DNA of 64,000 nt from Chloroflexota bacterium. GTDB lineage: Bacteria; Chloroflexota; UBA11872; VXNJ01. The notes under the pieces were generated by a model that worked only from the letters and a program-made list of their open reading frames with translations, ran no database searches and was not told where the DNA came from. The position numbers and the translations under genes were made by a program. Location of the stretch: assembly GCA_026707405.1 (NCBI GenBank), contig JAPOWW010000021.1:188841-252840 (forward strand). Reading direction: 5' to 3'. Below are positions 16,614 to 25,106 of this stretch, one piece after another (position 1 is the first letter of the stretch; each line of letters begins with the position of its first letter).

Positions 16614-17831
16614 GTGACTACTGTGCCGCTGGTACCGCCGGTGGAGTTTCCCGGCGATCCGGGGTTGAGCGGGGCTTCCAGACTCTTCGACGGCGAGTGG
16701 GTCTGGCAAGCATATTGCAACGAGTTCGGGCGTCCGGAGTTCGACGCCCATCAAATCCGAGTTCGGCACTTCAACCACAGCCCCGGCAGAGGGGCAATCG
16801 TCAGCTATGCGCTGGAGTGGCCGCCGGACGCCTACCTTCCTCCGGAGCTATTCACCGTCAGGATTCTCCGAGCCAAGCCCGTCGAGCTTTTCCGCTATCC
16901 GGAAGACGCGCAATTGCCCGGACTGAAGAACGCGGCCCGTCCCGACACGGCGCTGAGACTTGTTAACAAACATGTGTTCGTCATTCCGGTGCGGCGCGTG
17001 AGCGTGGACGTGGTGCGTTACAGGCCGGGCAGTCGCGCTGTTCTACGCCACGGCGTCGGCAAGGTGACGTTCTACGTTCGCGTGTTGCGACCAGTCAGGG
17101 TGGCTCCGCTGCTTGCGGCCGCGGACCTAGTGGCAAGGTCGGAATTTGTGGCCCCCAGACTTGCCGGAGATTGGAAAGACGGCGGAGTGCTCTGGTTTTC
17201 GGAGATTCCAGGCAGGAATCTCCGACGCCATATTCAACGCGGCAAGCTGCCAGATCCGGCGCTCCTTCTCGATGGATTGGAAAGTCTGTGGAATATGCCC
17301 CATCGCAACGACAGCGGACGTGCTTTCGACTTGAAGGGACCGTATCGCCGGGCTAAGCGCATCTTCACTCATGCACTGCAAGGCAGCGAAGAGGGGCGCC
17401 GCAGCCTTAAAGATGCCGCTCTGAGTTTGGATCACTTTGTTGAAACCTGGCGGCCGGTATGTCACGCGCATAACGACTTCTATGACGATCAGATGCTGGC
17501 CTTGCCCGACGGCAGGCTAGCGCTGGTGGACTTCGAAGAATTGGGACCGGGCGATCCGATGCTGGACGTAGGCAACTTTCTGGCGCATCTGCGATGGACG
17601 TCGCGGTTTGGGCCTAACCGGTATGCCAGCGTGCGGGATACCTACCGGAGGTTGTTCCAAAGTGCCGCGCTGGAGCGTTTTCACTGGGATAAACATGAAC
17701 TTGCCCTGCGCGAGGCGGTCTGCCTGTTCAGGATGGGCACGAGCGCGATTCGTCATATTCGGCACGACTGGCGTAGCAGATTGCAGGCCGGACTATCTCT
17801 CGTGAATGAAATCTCGCGAGAAGCCGCGTGA
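16614..17831 (+). CDS. Aminoglycoside-phosphotransferase-like kinase (APH fold)
   Basis: A 405-residue cytoplasmic protein whose C-terminal half holds the APH-type catalytic loop HAHNDFYDDQ near residue 285 (catalytic D in the HNDF core) and the metal-binding DFEELGPGDP near 305-314, followed by LDVGNFLAHL. The N-terminal half has a kinase-like N-lobe with a VVRYRPGSRAVLR segment. Relatives phosphorylate small molecules such as aminoglycosides, choline, homoserine or sugars; the substrate is unknown. GTG 16614 has GAGGAGG 14 bases upstream; a second in-frame GTG at 16623 is also possible. It follows the secreted repeat protein by 21 bases and may be co-transcribed with it. Confidence 0.78.
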   Translation: MTTVPLVPPVEFPGDPGLSGASRLFDGEWVWQAYCNEFGRPEFDAHQIRVRHFNHSPGRGAIVSYALEWPPDAYLPPELFTVRILRAKPVELFRYPEDAQLPGLKNAARPDTALRLVNKHVFVIPVRRVSVDVVRYRPGSRAVLRHGVGKVTFYVRVLRPVRVAPLLAAADLVARSEFVAPRLAGDWKDGGVLWFSEIPGRNLRRHIQRGKLPDPALLLDGLESLWNMPHRNDSGRAFDLKGPYRRAKRIFTHALQGSEEGRRSLKDAALSLDHFVETWRPVCHAHNDFYDDQMLALPDGRLALVDFEELGPGDPMLDVGNFLAHLRWTSRFGPNRYASVRDTYRRLFQSAALERFHWDKHELALREAVCLFRMGTSAIRHIRHDWRSRLQAGLSLVNEISREAA

Positions 17832-17904
17832 CCTGCCCCGGCGCCTTGAGGATGTGATAGGCGGTATCGTCGAGTGTTCCGCATGAAGTACACTGTGCAA
17901 GAGT

Positions 17905-17957
17905 GACCGCGCCAGCGGCGGGACGGCTGTTAACGTTCGGACGCCGCCAGCGCGGTC
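17905..17957. repeat. Structured hairpin repeat, copy 1
   Basis: Arms 17905-17920 (GACCGCGCCAGCGGCG) and 17942-17957 pair at 14 of 16 positions around a 21-base loop. AAGAGT precedes and CGCCGTC follows the stem, as in copy 2, 113 bases downstream. Confidence 0.75.
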
Positions 17958-18017
17958 GCCGTCGTCTTAGGCGCAATCGCGAAGCGGGGTAGAAAGCCTG
18001 CTACACTCAGTAAGAGT

Positions 18018-18074
18018 GACCGTGCCAGCGGCGGGCAGTGGCCTAGGCTGTCCCGTATCGCCGCCAGCACGGTC
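18018..18074. repeat. Structured hairpin repeat, copy 2
   Basis: Arms 18018-18033 (GACCGTGCCAGCGGCG) and 18059-18074 pair like copy 1 around a 25-base loop of unrelated sequence. One C:G pair of copy 1 is T:A here, a compensatory double change that keeps the stem, so the structure rather than the sequence appears to be kept. Confidence 0.75.
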
Positions 18075-18255
18075 GCCGTCATTCTAGGGCCTCACCGGCC
18101 CCACCAGAATCGCCAGCGCTGAGGCGCCTGCAGAGCTGTAACTTGTGTAGACGGAGTTGGTCGCCGGCCTTTGCCGATGGGTCGAAACCATAGAGAAGGG
18201 ACCACCGTGTACGGGGCCAGACTGACTCCCTTCACAAACCAGAGAGGGTAACCAG

Positions 18256-18966
18256 ATGGTCGATGACGGACTTCCGGAACACCTTGTTCCAAGCGGAGCA
18301 ACCCTGGTGTTTGATGAGGATACGATTCCCGACGCTCTGCGGCGAAAGCACGCGCTGGCGGCCGACCGCTGGGGAGTTCTGCACGTCCTCGAAGGAAGCC
18401 TGAGATTCGTCGATCTCGAATCGTGCGACGAACGACTTGTGTCGGCGCCGGATCGCTTAACTATCAACCCCGAGGTGCCGCATCGCGTGGAAGTCGACGG
18501 CAGCGTGCGCTGCCGGATCGACTTCTTTCGCGACTTCGATGCGACATCCTCGATGCGCACGCCTGGAGCATTTGCCGATGCTGACGTGCAGCTCAGCTTT
18601 CAGCGGTGTGATGCAAACGGCGGTTTTGCCGAAGTCTTCTATAGGACGTTCTTGAGCGCCTCTCCGGAGATCCCGCCGTACTTTGCGGCCACAGACTTCG
18701 ACCGGCAGCGAAGGGTGCTGCGGGACTCTGTGCACTTGATGGTAACGAGAGACGTTGCCGAGCCAGAGATGCGACAGGCTATGGAGCGACTTGGCAGGGC
18801 GCACGGCCGCGGAGGGCGGAACATACTCCCCAAACTCTATGAACTCTGGCTGGATAGCGTTTGCCAGACGGTAGAGCTGCTCGACCCGGAGTGGAATGAC
18901 AATCTCGAACGAAAGTGGAGGGTGCGCCTGCGGCCCGGAATCCAGATGATCATGGCACGCTACTGA
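18256..18966 (+). CDS. DUF1971 (TehB/YeaR-like) domain fused to a single-domain globin
   Basis: A 236-residue protein with two parts. Residues 1-95 match DUF1971, the cupin-like fold of E. coli YeaR and the TehB N-terminus, including an INPEVPHRVEV stretch (H76) and RIDFF at 87-91. Residues 112-236 read as a globin: FYRTFLSASPEIPPYF at 128-143 covers the A-to-CD helices with Phe at CD1, and LGRAHGRGG has the likely proximal His183. ATG 18256 has GAGGG 7 bases upstream. YeaR expression in E. coli responds to nitrate and nitric oxide, and globins bind NO and O2, so a role in NO or oxygen sensing or detoxification is inferred. The two hairpins lie just upstream. Confidence 0.75.
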   Translation: MVDDGLPEHLVPSGATLVFDEDTIPDALRRKHALAADRWGVLHVLEGSLRFVDLESCDERLVSAPDRLTINPEVPHRVEVDGSVRCRIDFFRDFDATSSMRTPGAFADADVQLSFQRCDANGGFAEVFYRTFLSASPEIPPYFAATDFDRQRRVLRDSVHLMVTRDVAEPEMRQAMERLGRAHGRGGRNILPKLYELWLDSVCQTVELLDPEWNDNLERKWRVRLRPGIQMIMARY

Positions 18967-19270
18967 CCGGTACGACCTTGCAAGTCGAGGATCTTGAATC
19001 GGCCAGATGCGTCGAAAACGTCCACGTTCCCCGAACCCCAATCCACAGTCTCAGGGCGTTCACAGGTTCGGTCAGCACCTCGCGGACATGATCGGGATTT
19101 GCCGGCATCCTGCGCTTGGGTGCTTTATACCACTGATGAATTGGGCGTCGGATCGCTCCCGCGGGGAGAGCTGAGAAACCGGCGAAGCATTCCGGTCCAT
19201 TGTCAAGGTCAGGATTGCGGTAGGACCGGTATCGGCCAGCTGAATGTATAAGGACTCGACGTCTGAGCTT
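18967..19270. other. Intergenic region, no gene seen
   Basis: These 304 bases separate the globin fusion from the nhaA stop. A short minus-strand stretch ending near 18966 reads as plausible protein but is preceded by stops and has no start; it may be decayed coding sequence. Confidence 0.4.
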
Positions 19271-20689
19271 CTAAGCTTCGCCCTTGCTGGTATTCAATGC
19301 CGGTTGACTGCGGCGAGCGACCTCCACCCCTTCCGCCCCCGGGTCGGAGGTCGGGGCACTTGCGACGCGAAGGACCAGGTAGCCTATCGCGCCCGCCAGA
19401 ATGGAAGCCCCGAAAATGCCGACCTTCGCCTGGTCCACGAGCAGCGGATCGGTAAACGCAATGCTGGAGACGAAGATCGAAACCGTAAATCCAATACCGG
19501 CCAGAAAGCCCGCTCCCAGCACATGCCGCCACGAGACGGCAGACGGTAAGTGGCAGATGCCCAGGCGAACGGCGCCCCATGTCATGCCAAAGATGCCCAG
19601 GGCCTTGCCCGCGAGCAGTCCTGCCGCAACGCCGATGGTCACGGGGCTGGTAACTGCCTCAGTCAACATGTTCGAAGTCAAGACGATTCCGGCATTGGCA
19701 AGCGCGAAGAGCGGCAGGATGACGTAGCTGACCCAGGGATGAACGATTCCCTCAAGGCGTTCCATCGGCCCTTCGGTGCCGCGACTTACGCTCTCGATAC
19801 GCTCTATCAGGAGCCGCGCCTGCTCGTCGTCGTTGCTCGCCAGCGCCAGCCTGTAGTCCCGCAGTAAGTCGTTGACGACGCCGGCGTAGTCCTTGCGATG
19901 AAGACGCGGCTCCGAGGGAATAATGGTCGCCACGAGAACTCCAGCAAGGGTTGCGTGAATGCCTGACTCCAGGAAGAAGTACCACATTCCGATGGACATG
20001 ATGAGGTAAACGCCGAGGGAGCGGAATCCGAATCGCACACTTGCCGCGATAACCGCAAATGAAGCGATACCCAGGCCGAGATTCACCCAGTCAATTGTTT
20101 CGGTATAGAAGATGGCGATTATTGCGATGGCTCCCACGTCGTCCACCACCGCCAGTCCCAGCAGGAAGACTCTCAATTCGGCGGGAAGTCTGCGCCCCAA
20201 CAGTCCAAGCACTCCGAGCGCGAATGCAATGTCGGTCGCGACCGGGATACCCCAACCGACCAGCCCTTCGCCGGACCGGTTGAAGAGTAGATAGACAACG
20301 GCCGGAAATGCCATGCCGCCGATCGCGGCCACGACGGGAAGGCCGGCCTTCCTGACTGTCGACAGTTCACCGTGCAGCAGCTCTCGCTTGATCTCGAGTC
20401 CAACGAGGAAGAAGAAGACGGCCATAAGACCGTCGTTTATCAGATGCCGAAGGTCCTCCGAGATGGCGAAGATATGGATATCGAACGCGATGTTGATGTG
20501 CCAAAAGCTGAAGTAGGACTCCGACCACGGGGAGTTGGCCCAGACGAGTGCGGCAGCGGCGGCCAGCAGCAGGATGATCGCACCGATTTCCTCGGTGTGA
20601 ATGAAGGTCTGTATTGGTGCGCGCAGCGCGCGGACTAGCCTGGGAGGTTCCCTGAGAACGTCCGGGGCTTGTTGAGATCTATCCTTCAG
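19271..20689 (-). CDS. nhaA: Na+/H+ antiporter NhaA
   Basis: This is an NhaA antiporter of the inner membrane, exchanging Na+ for H+. The DLRHLINDGLMAVFFFLVGLE region, the TDIAFALGVL helix and VVDDVGA with the paired Asp of the ion site are all present, as is HPWVSYVILPLFALANAG. The first ATG (20425) falls inside the conserved fold, because clear NhaA N-terminal sequence (IGAIILLLAAAAALVWANSPW) is in frame upstream. Between the in-frame stop near 20730 and ATG 20425 there is no ATG, GTG or TTG. The best candidate is CTG 20689 with GAGG 9 bases before it, giving 472 residues. A sequencing change at the true start is the alternative. The loop before HPW is longer than in E. coli. Confidence 0.88.
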   Translation of the reverse strand: MKDRSQQAPDVLREPPRLVRALRAPIQTFIHTEEIGAIILLLAAAAALVWANSPWSESYFSFWHINIAFDIHIFAISEDLRHLINDGLMAVFFFLVGLEIKRELLHGELSTVRKAGLPVVAAIGGMAFPAVVYLLFNRSGEGLVGWGIPVATDIAFALGVLGLLGRRLPAELRVFLLGLAVVDDVGAIAIIAIFYTETIDWVNLGLGIASFAVIAASVRFGFRSLGVYLIMSIGMWYFFLESGIHATLAGVLVATIIPSEPRLHRKDYAGVVNDLLRDYRLALASNDDEQARLLIERIESVSRGTEGPMERLEGIVHPWVSYVILPLFALANAGIVLTSNMLTEAVTSPVTIGVAAGLLAGKALGIFGMTWGAVRLGICHLPSAVSWRHVLGAGFLAGIGFTVSIFVSSIAFTDPLLVDQAKVGIFGASILAGAIGYLVLRVASAPTSDPGAEGVEVARRSQPALNTSKGEA

Positions 20690-20800
20690 CGACGATGCCT
20701 CGAGTACGAAGGTTGGGGAAAAGGGCTACGGGTTGAGCCTGAATCAATTGAATGTAGCACGGCAACACCAGGCCCCTCCTCGATAGAAGAACTGCCCGTT

Positions 20801-20914
20801 ACAGGCGGTCTCGCCGCTTGCCACGTCGTTGGCCGGAATCCGGTCGAGTACTACGCGGTGTTCTTCGAGAACCCGTCAGGCAACCTCCGCGAGGTTGTTC
20901 ACTGGGTCCTGTAG
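20801..20914 (+). pseudogene. Remnant of a VOC (glyoxalase/bleomycin resistance) family gene
   Basis: The 37 codons before TAG 20914 read GRNPVEYYAVFFENPSGN followed by LREVVHW, the C-terminal strand pattern of VOC-family proteins with the metal-ligand Glu. No N-terminal part is present upstream, where the nhaA promoter region lies, so this is the tail of a deleted gene. Confidence 0.5.
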
Positions 20915-20935
20915 CCGGGGGCCAGAGAGGGCGCC

Positions 20936-21010
20936 TTACGTGAGATCTTCGAGGGTCCGCAGGGCGTTTTGGACGTGGCTGGTCATTCGCAGCTCGTCAC
21001 GCAGCTTGCC
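20936..21010 (-). pseudogene. Duplicated 3' end of the peroxiredoxin gene
   Basis: Bases 20935-20998 match 22226-22289 with 3 mismatches and encode the same C-terminus, [18 protein letters not shown] then stop. Upstream the similarity fades into an in-frame GKLRDE stretch and then the hydrolase stop. The fragment has no start and directly abuts the alpha/beta hydrolase gene, so that gene is bracketed by direct repeats of the peroxiredoxin tail. Confidence 0.75.
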
Positions 21011-21036
21011 GTTAAAGCTCTCCACGTTTCGGACAC

Positions 21037-22017
21037 TTATCCCGGACCAGTTTTCGGGGGGCAGGTAATTCCCAACTGCTTCAGAAACCTCCGCAAGGCC
21101 ACCGCACACTCCTGCGGTTTTTCGAGTTGCAGGAAATGTGTAGTTTCGGGAACGAACTCATGGTCGATGTTCGCCTCTCCGTAGTCGAACGACGGGGAAT
21201 CCGGTTTCTGTGAGGTGGGGTCTGACGATACGATTTTGACTGGACACTTCAGGCCGCCAAAGTCGACTGACACCGCATACTTCGAGGCATGATCCCAGAT
21301 TTGCGCCTCGAACTCGGAGGGACAGCGAAGCTCGAAACCTTGGCCGCTCTCCGACTCCTTGAGGGTCGTTCTCGCCACGAGTTCGAAGACTCCCGGAACG
21401 GACCGGTGGAAATAGGGCAAATAGGAATGAAGTTCCGCTAGGTCTTTCCTGGATCGGAACCACTGTGTCCTCCGCCTGAGCATGTCGGCTGTGCTCCTGG
21501 CCCGCGACTCGAACTCCTTGTACCTGGAGCCGGTGTTGCAGAGGGGCGGAGCGAAAAGCACCAAAGCGGAGTAGTTGTCTCCCCTCGAAGGCGTGTGAAG
21601 GCTTGCAACGGCTGAAATGGAGTGAAAAACGCCAACGGTCGGTTTCTCGCCATAGAGACTGCCAATCGCCTCAAAAATGCGGTCGTGGTCGCTTGCAAAG
21701 GTATCGACGCCGTGGTCCTTTTGGGCGCCGGTTTTGTTCCAACCGTGATTCCTCAGGTCGTGGACAAGCAAGTCGAAATCGCGGCTGAGCAGAGACCAGA
21801 ACGGATAGTAGAGGTCGATGGCGAGGCCGTTGCCGTGGCTAAGAACCAGCCTGGGGCCCTCCGGGTTCCCGTGGCGTCGCAGAATGATGACGGTGTCGTC
21901 GTCCACCTGGGCCGGGTGAACGGACAACGGCTTAGGAATCTCCCAGACGGCTGCTAAAGGTCCTCTCACGATTGTGCCTGCGTGGAATTGGTCGGCGCCA
22001 AGTGCTCCGGGATTCAC
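21037..22017 (-). CDS. Alpha/beta hydrolase
   Basis: A 326-residue alpha/beta hydrolase without a signal peptide. LVLSHGNGLAIDLYYP near 56-71 is the oxyanion-hole HGxG-type loop, DLLVHDLRNHGWN near 82-94 is strand 4, and GVFHSISAVAS near 128-138 holds the nucleophile Ser in an H-S-x-S-A elbow that lacks the usual second Gly. The C-terminal HEFVPETTHFLQLEKP supplies the catalytic His. The GTG at 22017 has no Shine-Dalgarno; GTG codons further in are alternatives. The gene sits between the peroxiredoxin gene and a duplicate of that gene's tail, as if inserted by recombination. Substrate unknown. Confidence 0.75.
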   Translation of the reverse strand: MNPGALGADQFHAGTIVRGPLAAVWEIPKPLSVHPAQVDDDTVIILRRHGNPEGPRLVLSHGNGLAIDLYYPFWSLLSRDFDLLVHDLRNHGWNKTGAQKDHGVDTFASDHDRIFEAIGSLYGEKPTVGVFHSISAVASLHTPSRGDNYSALVLFAPPLCNTGSRYKEFESRARSTADMLRRRTQWFRSRKDLAELHSYLPYFHRSVPGVFELVARTTLKESESGQGFELRCPSEFEAQIWDHASKYAVSVDFGGLKCPVKIVSSDPTSQKPDSPSFDYGEANIDHEFVPETTHFLQLEKPQECAVALRRFLKQLGITCPPKTGPG

Positions 22018-22226
22018 GGAACAGCGGACGACGACGCGAGCGACGAATCAACCACCCTAACGCTAACAGCCAGGGGCGGCCGTCTCCCGCACTTAGTTGC
22101 CATGTCGCGCAGCAACTCAAAAGAGTACGGATTTGCACTGCTGTTCGAGGCCGGCCAGAAACAGGGGCTGACCAGGTAGCGGAGTTGCGAAAGTCTGGCG
22201 AATCGCCCGTGGAGGTAAGTGGCGTC

Positions 22227-22685
22227 TTACGTGAGATCTTCGAGGGTGCGTAGGGCGTTTTGGACGTGGCTGGTCATTCGAAGCTCGTCGTGGAACGCTC
22301 CCCGGATAATCCCTTCGCCGTCGATGACGTAAGTTATCCGGGACGTGCCTAACATGCCCAGCCCGAAGCGGCGCCGAACGTCGTACAGCCGCCGTATCTT
22401 GCCCCCCTTGTCGCTCGCAAGACCGAATGGAGCGCCCGTGGCCTCGCCGAAACGCCTTAGTCTGTCGACTCCATCGGTGCTGATGCCTATGACTATGGCG
22501 TTGCCGGCAACGAATTCACCGTAGGAGTCGCAAAAGCCTCCGACCTCGGCTGTGCAGCCCCCGGTGAAAGCGCGAGGGTAAAAGAAAAGGACGACGTTCC
22601 GGCCTCGGTGGTCGGAGAGCCTGAACCGTTCGCCGGAGGCAAGCATAGCGGTGAAATCGGGAGCCTGGGAGCCTACCTCTAGCAT
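22227..22685 (-). CDS. Peroxiredoxin, Bcp/PrxQ-like
   Basis: A 152-residue thioredoxin-fold peroxidase. The peroxidatic site is [11 protein letters not shown] near residues 37-47 (PxxxTxxC). A second Cys lies 8 residues later in GGFCDSY rather than 5 as in typical Bcp/PrxQ, so the resolving mechanism may differ. The protein reduces hydroperoxides with thioredoxin-type reductants. ATG 22685 starts the canonical [11 protein letters not shown]; a GTG/ATG extension to 22721 lacks homology. The last 64 bases of the gene are duplicated at 20935-20998. Confidence 0.85.
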   Translation of the reverse strand: MLEVGSQAPDFTAMLASGERFRLSDHRGRNVVLFFYPRAFTGGCTAEVGGFCDSYGEFVAGNAIVIGISTDGVDRLRRFGEATGAPFGLASDKGGKIRRLYDVRRRFGLGMLGTSRITYVIDGEGIIRGAFHDELRMTSHVQNALRTLEDLT

Positions 22686-22782
22686 TGTGACGTTAGTTTT
22701 TCCGTGGAACGCGCATGGCAAGTTACCAACGCCGGAAGCCGGGCGTCAAAGTCGCGAGCCCGGCCCGCGAGCCTCTGGCGGA

Positions 22783-23283
22783 TTACTGGTCCGGCGGCAC
22801 CTCGATGAGCCGCCCGGTCGCACAGTCGTATATGAAGCCACGAACCCGGTCCTTCACGGGAATGAACGGACTGGCCTGGATGCGGGCGATTGACTGACGG
22901 ACATCCTGCTCAAGGTCCCCGAACGCTTCAAACGCGAACGGCGGCCGTATGCCGGTGTCAGCCTCGACCGAGTCCTTGAGCGAGTCGTCTCTGAAGGTCA
23001 ACATCCCGCAGTCGGTGTGGTGGACCAGCATGATCTCCTCGGTGCCAAGCAGGCGTTGAGAGATGACGAGCGAGCGGATCACGTCGTCGCTGATCACGCC
23101 GCCGGCGTTGCGGATTATGTGCGCGTCGCCCTCGTCGAGACCGAGAATCTTGTAGATGTCCATACGCGCATCCATGCAAGCCACGATGGCCAGACGGCGC
23201 GCCGGCGGGCCGTGTAAGCCGCCGCTATCGAATCCGTCCGCGTAGTGAATGTTGTTCTGTAGCAGGTCGTCGGTCGCCGTCAA
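22783..23283 (-). CDS. Beta-class carbonic anhydrase
   Basis: A 166-residue cytoplasmic zinc enzyme interconverting CO2 and bicarbonate. The ligands are C36 and D38-x-R40 in ACMDARMD, and H89-x2-C92 in HHTDCGM, all present. The short length and sequence resemble the mycobacterial Rv1284 group. TTG 23283 is the start: AGGGA lies about 7 bases upstream and the N-terminus MTATDDLLQNN aligns well with the family. Neighbours are the peroxiredoxin gene downstream and a 398-base gap upstream. Confidence 0.9.
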   Translation of the reverse strand: MTATDDLLQNNIHYADGFDSGGLHGPPARRLAIVACMDARMDIYKILGLDEGDAHIIRNAGGVISDDVIRSLVISQRLLGTEEIMLVHHTDCGMLTFRDDSLKDSVEADTGIRPPFAFEAFGDLEQDVRQSIARIQASPFIPVKDRVRGFIYDCATGRLIEVPPDQ

Positions 23284-23681
23284 TTGGGCTTCCCTGACCT
23301 ATTCCAAAGGCCTATGCCACTGGCGATTTTAGTCCCTTGAGCGTTGGGATTGGCCTTGCTGGCGGTATGTCCGTTGGCACTCCTCGCCGAAAGCGGAGCA
23401 GTCGCTCGCTAACGGACCTTGAGCGGAAGCTGGAAGGGTGTCCTCAGTTGTCTCTCGGACATCAATCGGCACTCCGTTCCGAATGCGTTTGTCGCCCCTG
23501 CTAACTTTGACTTGGCAAATCGCGCAGGGTACCGGGGAATATCGATTACAGTCGATATCCACGTATAAACGTCCGGGACCCTAATAGTTCGTTGGACTTG
23601 GCATTGACACGTTTCGTTTCAAGCAGACCAGGCGTGGTGAATCGCGGTGGTCGTTCCTAATTCAATAAGGAGTCAACAATC
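23284..23681. other. Intergenic region between carbonic anhydrase and mgtE
   Basis: A TTGACA hexamer at about 23604 could be the -35 of an mgtE promoter, but no good -10 lies at the right distance. AAGGAG just before GTG 23682 is the mgtE ribosome site. I looked for an M-box Mg2+ riboswitch and did not see its conserved segments. No gene is visible. Confidence 0.4.
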
Positions 23682-25097
23682 GTGACGCCAGCAGCACCGT
23701 TCGTCCCGGATGGCAGCGGCAACTTGCGCGGCGAAATGTCGCAGCCACAGGCGATTTCGCTCGACGAAGTCGCTGCAATTGCCGACGAGATTCAAGAACT
23801 GATTGACGCGGGCGAAGAGCGCTCCGCCTGGAACCTGATCCGCAAGCTGCACCCCGCCGATATGGGAAGCATCATTGCAGGACTGCCTCGCACGAGCAGA
23901 GACGCGATGATTCGCATCATGTCTCCCGAGACTGTCGCCTGGATGCTGCGACAGATGAATCCCATCCAGGCTGGACGAGTGGGGAGGCGTCTGGGCTCTC
24001 GGCTGCTTTCATCTGTACTTAGCCAGATCCAGCCGCAACAGGCGTTGGCAACTTTGCGGCGGCTGCCCGTACGGCGCGCCCGCAGGGTGACTGAATTGCT
24101 TGAACAGCCACTGGCAACCGAGGAGATTCTCGCCCATGCGCCAGGCACGGCCGGCGCCCTAATGGTCTCGCGGTTCCCAACGGTCATGCGCGATGGTCGA
24201 GTCGAGGAAGCCCGGGACAGCCTGAAGGCACTGGACAGACAAGGACCAAAGTCTACGCATGTCCTGGTGACTGACGACGGCGGCAACCTCGTCGGTCAAA
24301 TCAGCATGATTGAGCTGGCGCTGGTCGAGGACGCCACCCCCGTTTCCGCAATAGCTACCCCGGTAGTGGCGACAGTAACCAAAGACACGCCTGCGGAGGA
24401 ATGCGCTCGGCTTGAGCGACACTACAACCTCACCCAGCTATCCGTAATCGAGCGCGGACGGTTGATTGGCGTGATCCTTGCCGAGTCTCTATTGGGCGCC
24501 ACGGTCGAACACGACACCCGCCAGATGCAGCAGGTGGCGAATGTCGCCGGCGAGGGAGTGGACGCTCCCTTGTCCAGCTCGATCCGCATACGCCTGCCCT
24601 GGCTTACTCTCAATCTCGCCACCACCTTCTTGGCGGCGGCCACGGTGTCGCTCTTTGAATCGACCCTCGCGCAAGTAGTTGTGCTCGCCGCCTTCCTACC
24701 CGTCGTGGCCGGACAGGGCGGCATTGGCGGCACGCAGACGCTTACCCTCATCGTTAGGGCCATCGCCCTTGGCGAACTGGTCGGAATATCGGCGAGGCGA
24801 CTGCTGACCCGTGAAGCGGTTCTCGGTCTGGTGCATGGAGTCTGGCTGGGCGTGCTGGTCGCGGCAATTGCGATCCTGTGGAAGCAAAACGTTGGACTCG
24901 GTATCGTGTTGGGCCTCGCCATGCTCGGAAACATGCTCATTGTCGGCTCCGTCGGCGCCGGCGTCCCATTATTCCTGCGGAGGATTGGATTGGATCCTGC
25001 GGTGGCCTCGGCAGTCATCGTCACCACCGTCACTGACGTGTTCGGCTTCTTGCTTTTTCTCGGGATCGCCAGCGCCGCCATCAACTTGATCCGATAG
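23682..25097 (+). CDS. mgtE: Magnesium transporter MgtE
   Basis: This 471-residue protein has the MgtE layout: an N-domain (about 25-150) of helical HPADMG...-type repeats, two CBS domains (about 155-280) and a five-helix membrane domain (about 305-471). The signatures PVVAGQGGIGGTQTLT and IVTTVTDVFGFLLFLG, the latter with the pore Asp, are intact. MgtE is a Mg2+-gated channel of the inner membrane; N and CBS domains close it when Mg2+ is high. GTG 23682 follows AAGGAG. The next gene starts 9 bases after the stop, so the two are one transcript. Confidence 0.93.
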   Translation: MTPAAPFVPDGSGNLRGEMSQPQAISLDEVAAIADEIQELIDAGEERSAWNLIRKLHPADMGSIIAGLPRTSRDAMIRIMSPETVAWMLRQMNPIQAGRVGRRLGSRLLSSVLSQIQPQQALATLRRLPVRRARRVTELLEQPLATEEILAHAPGTAGALMVSRFPTVMRDGRVEEARDSLKALDRQGPKSTHVLVTDDGGNLVGQISMIELALVEDATPVSAIATPVVATVTKDTPAEECARLERHYNLTQLSVIERGRLIGVILAESLLGATVEHDTRQMQQVANVAGEGVDAPLSSSIRIRLPWLTLNLATTFLAAATVSLFESTLAQVVVLAAFLPVVAGQGGIGGTQTLTLIVRAIALGELVGISARRLLTREAVLGLVHGVWLGVLVAAIAILWKQNVGLGIVLGLAMLGNMLIVGSVGAGVPLFLRRIGLDPAVASAVIVTTVTDVFGFLLFLGIASAAINLIR

Positions 25098-25106
25098 GCT
25101 CATTGG

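Larger units (their letters stand above)
17832..18255. other. Intergenic region carrying two related hairpins
   Basis: This 424-base gap holds the two hairpins at 17905-17957 and 18018-18074 and the Shine-Dalgarno GAGGG 7 bases before the globin-fusion start. No protein gene is seen. Confidence 0.6.

Noticed and set aside
23329-23562. 77-codon minus-strand frame in the gap before mgtE
   Set aside because: No ribosome site and no recognisable sequence; composition looks non-coding.
23284-23681. M-box Mg2+ riboswitch before mgtE
   Set aside because: The conserved M-box segments were not found on reading; only a -35-like hexamer and the ribosome site are visible.
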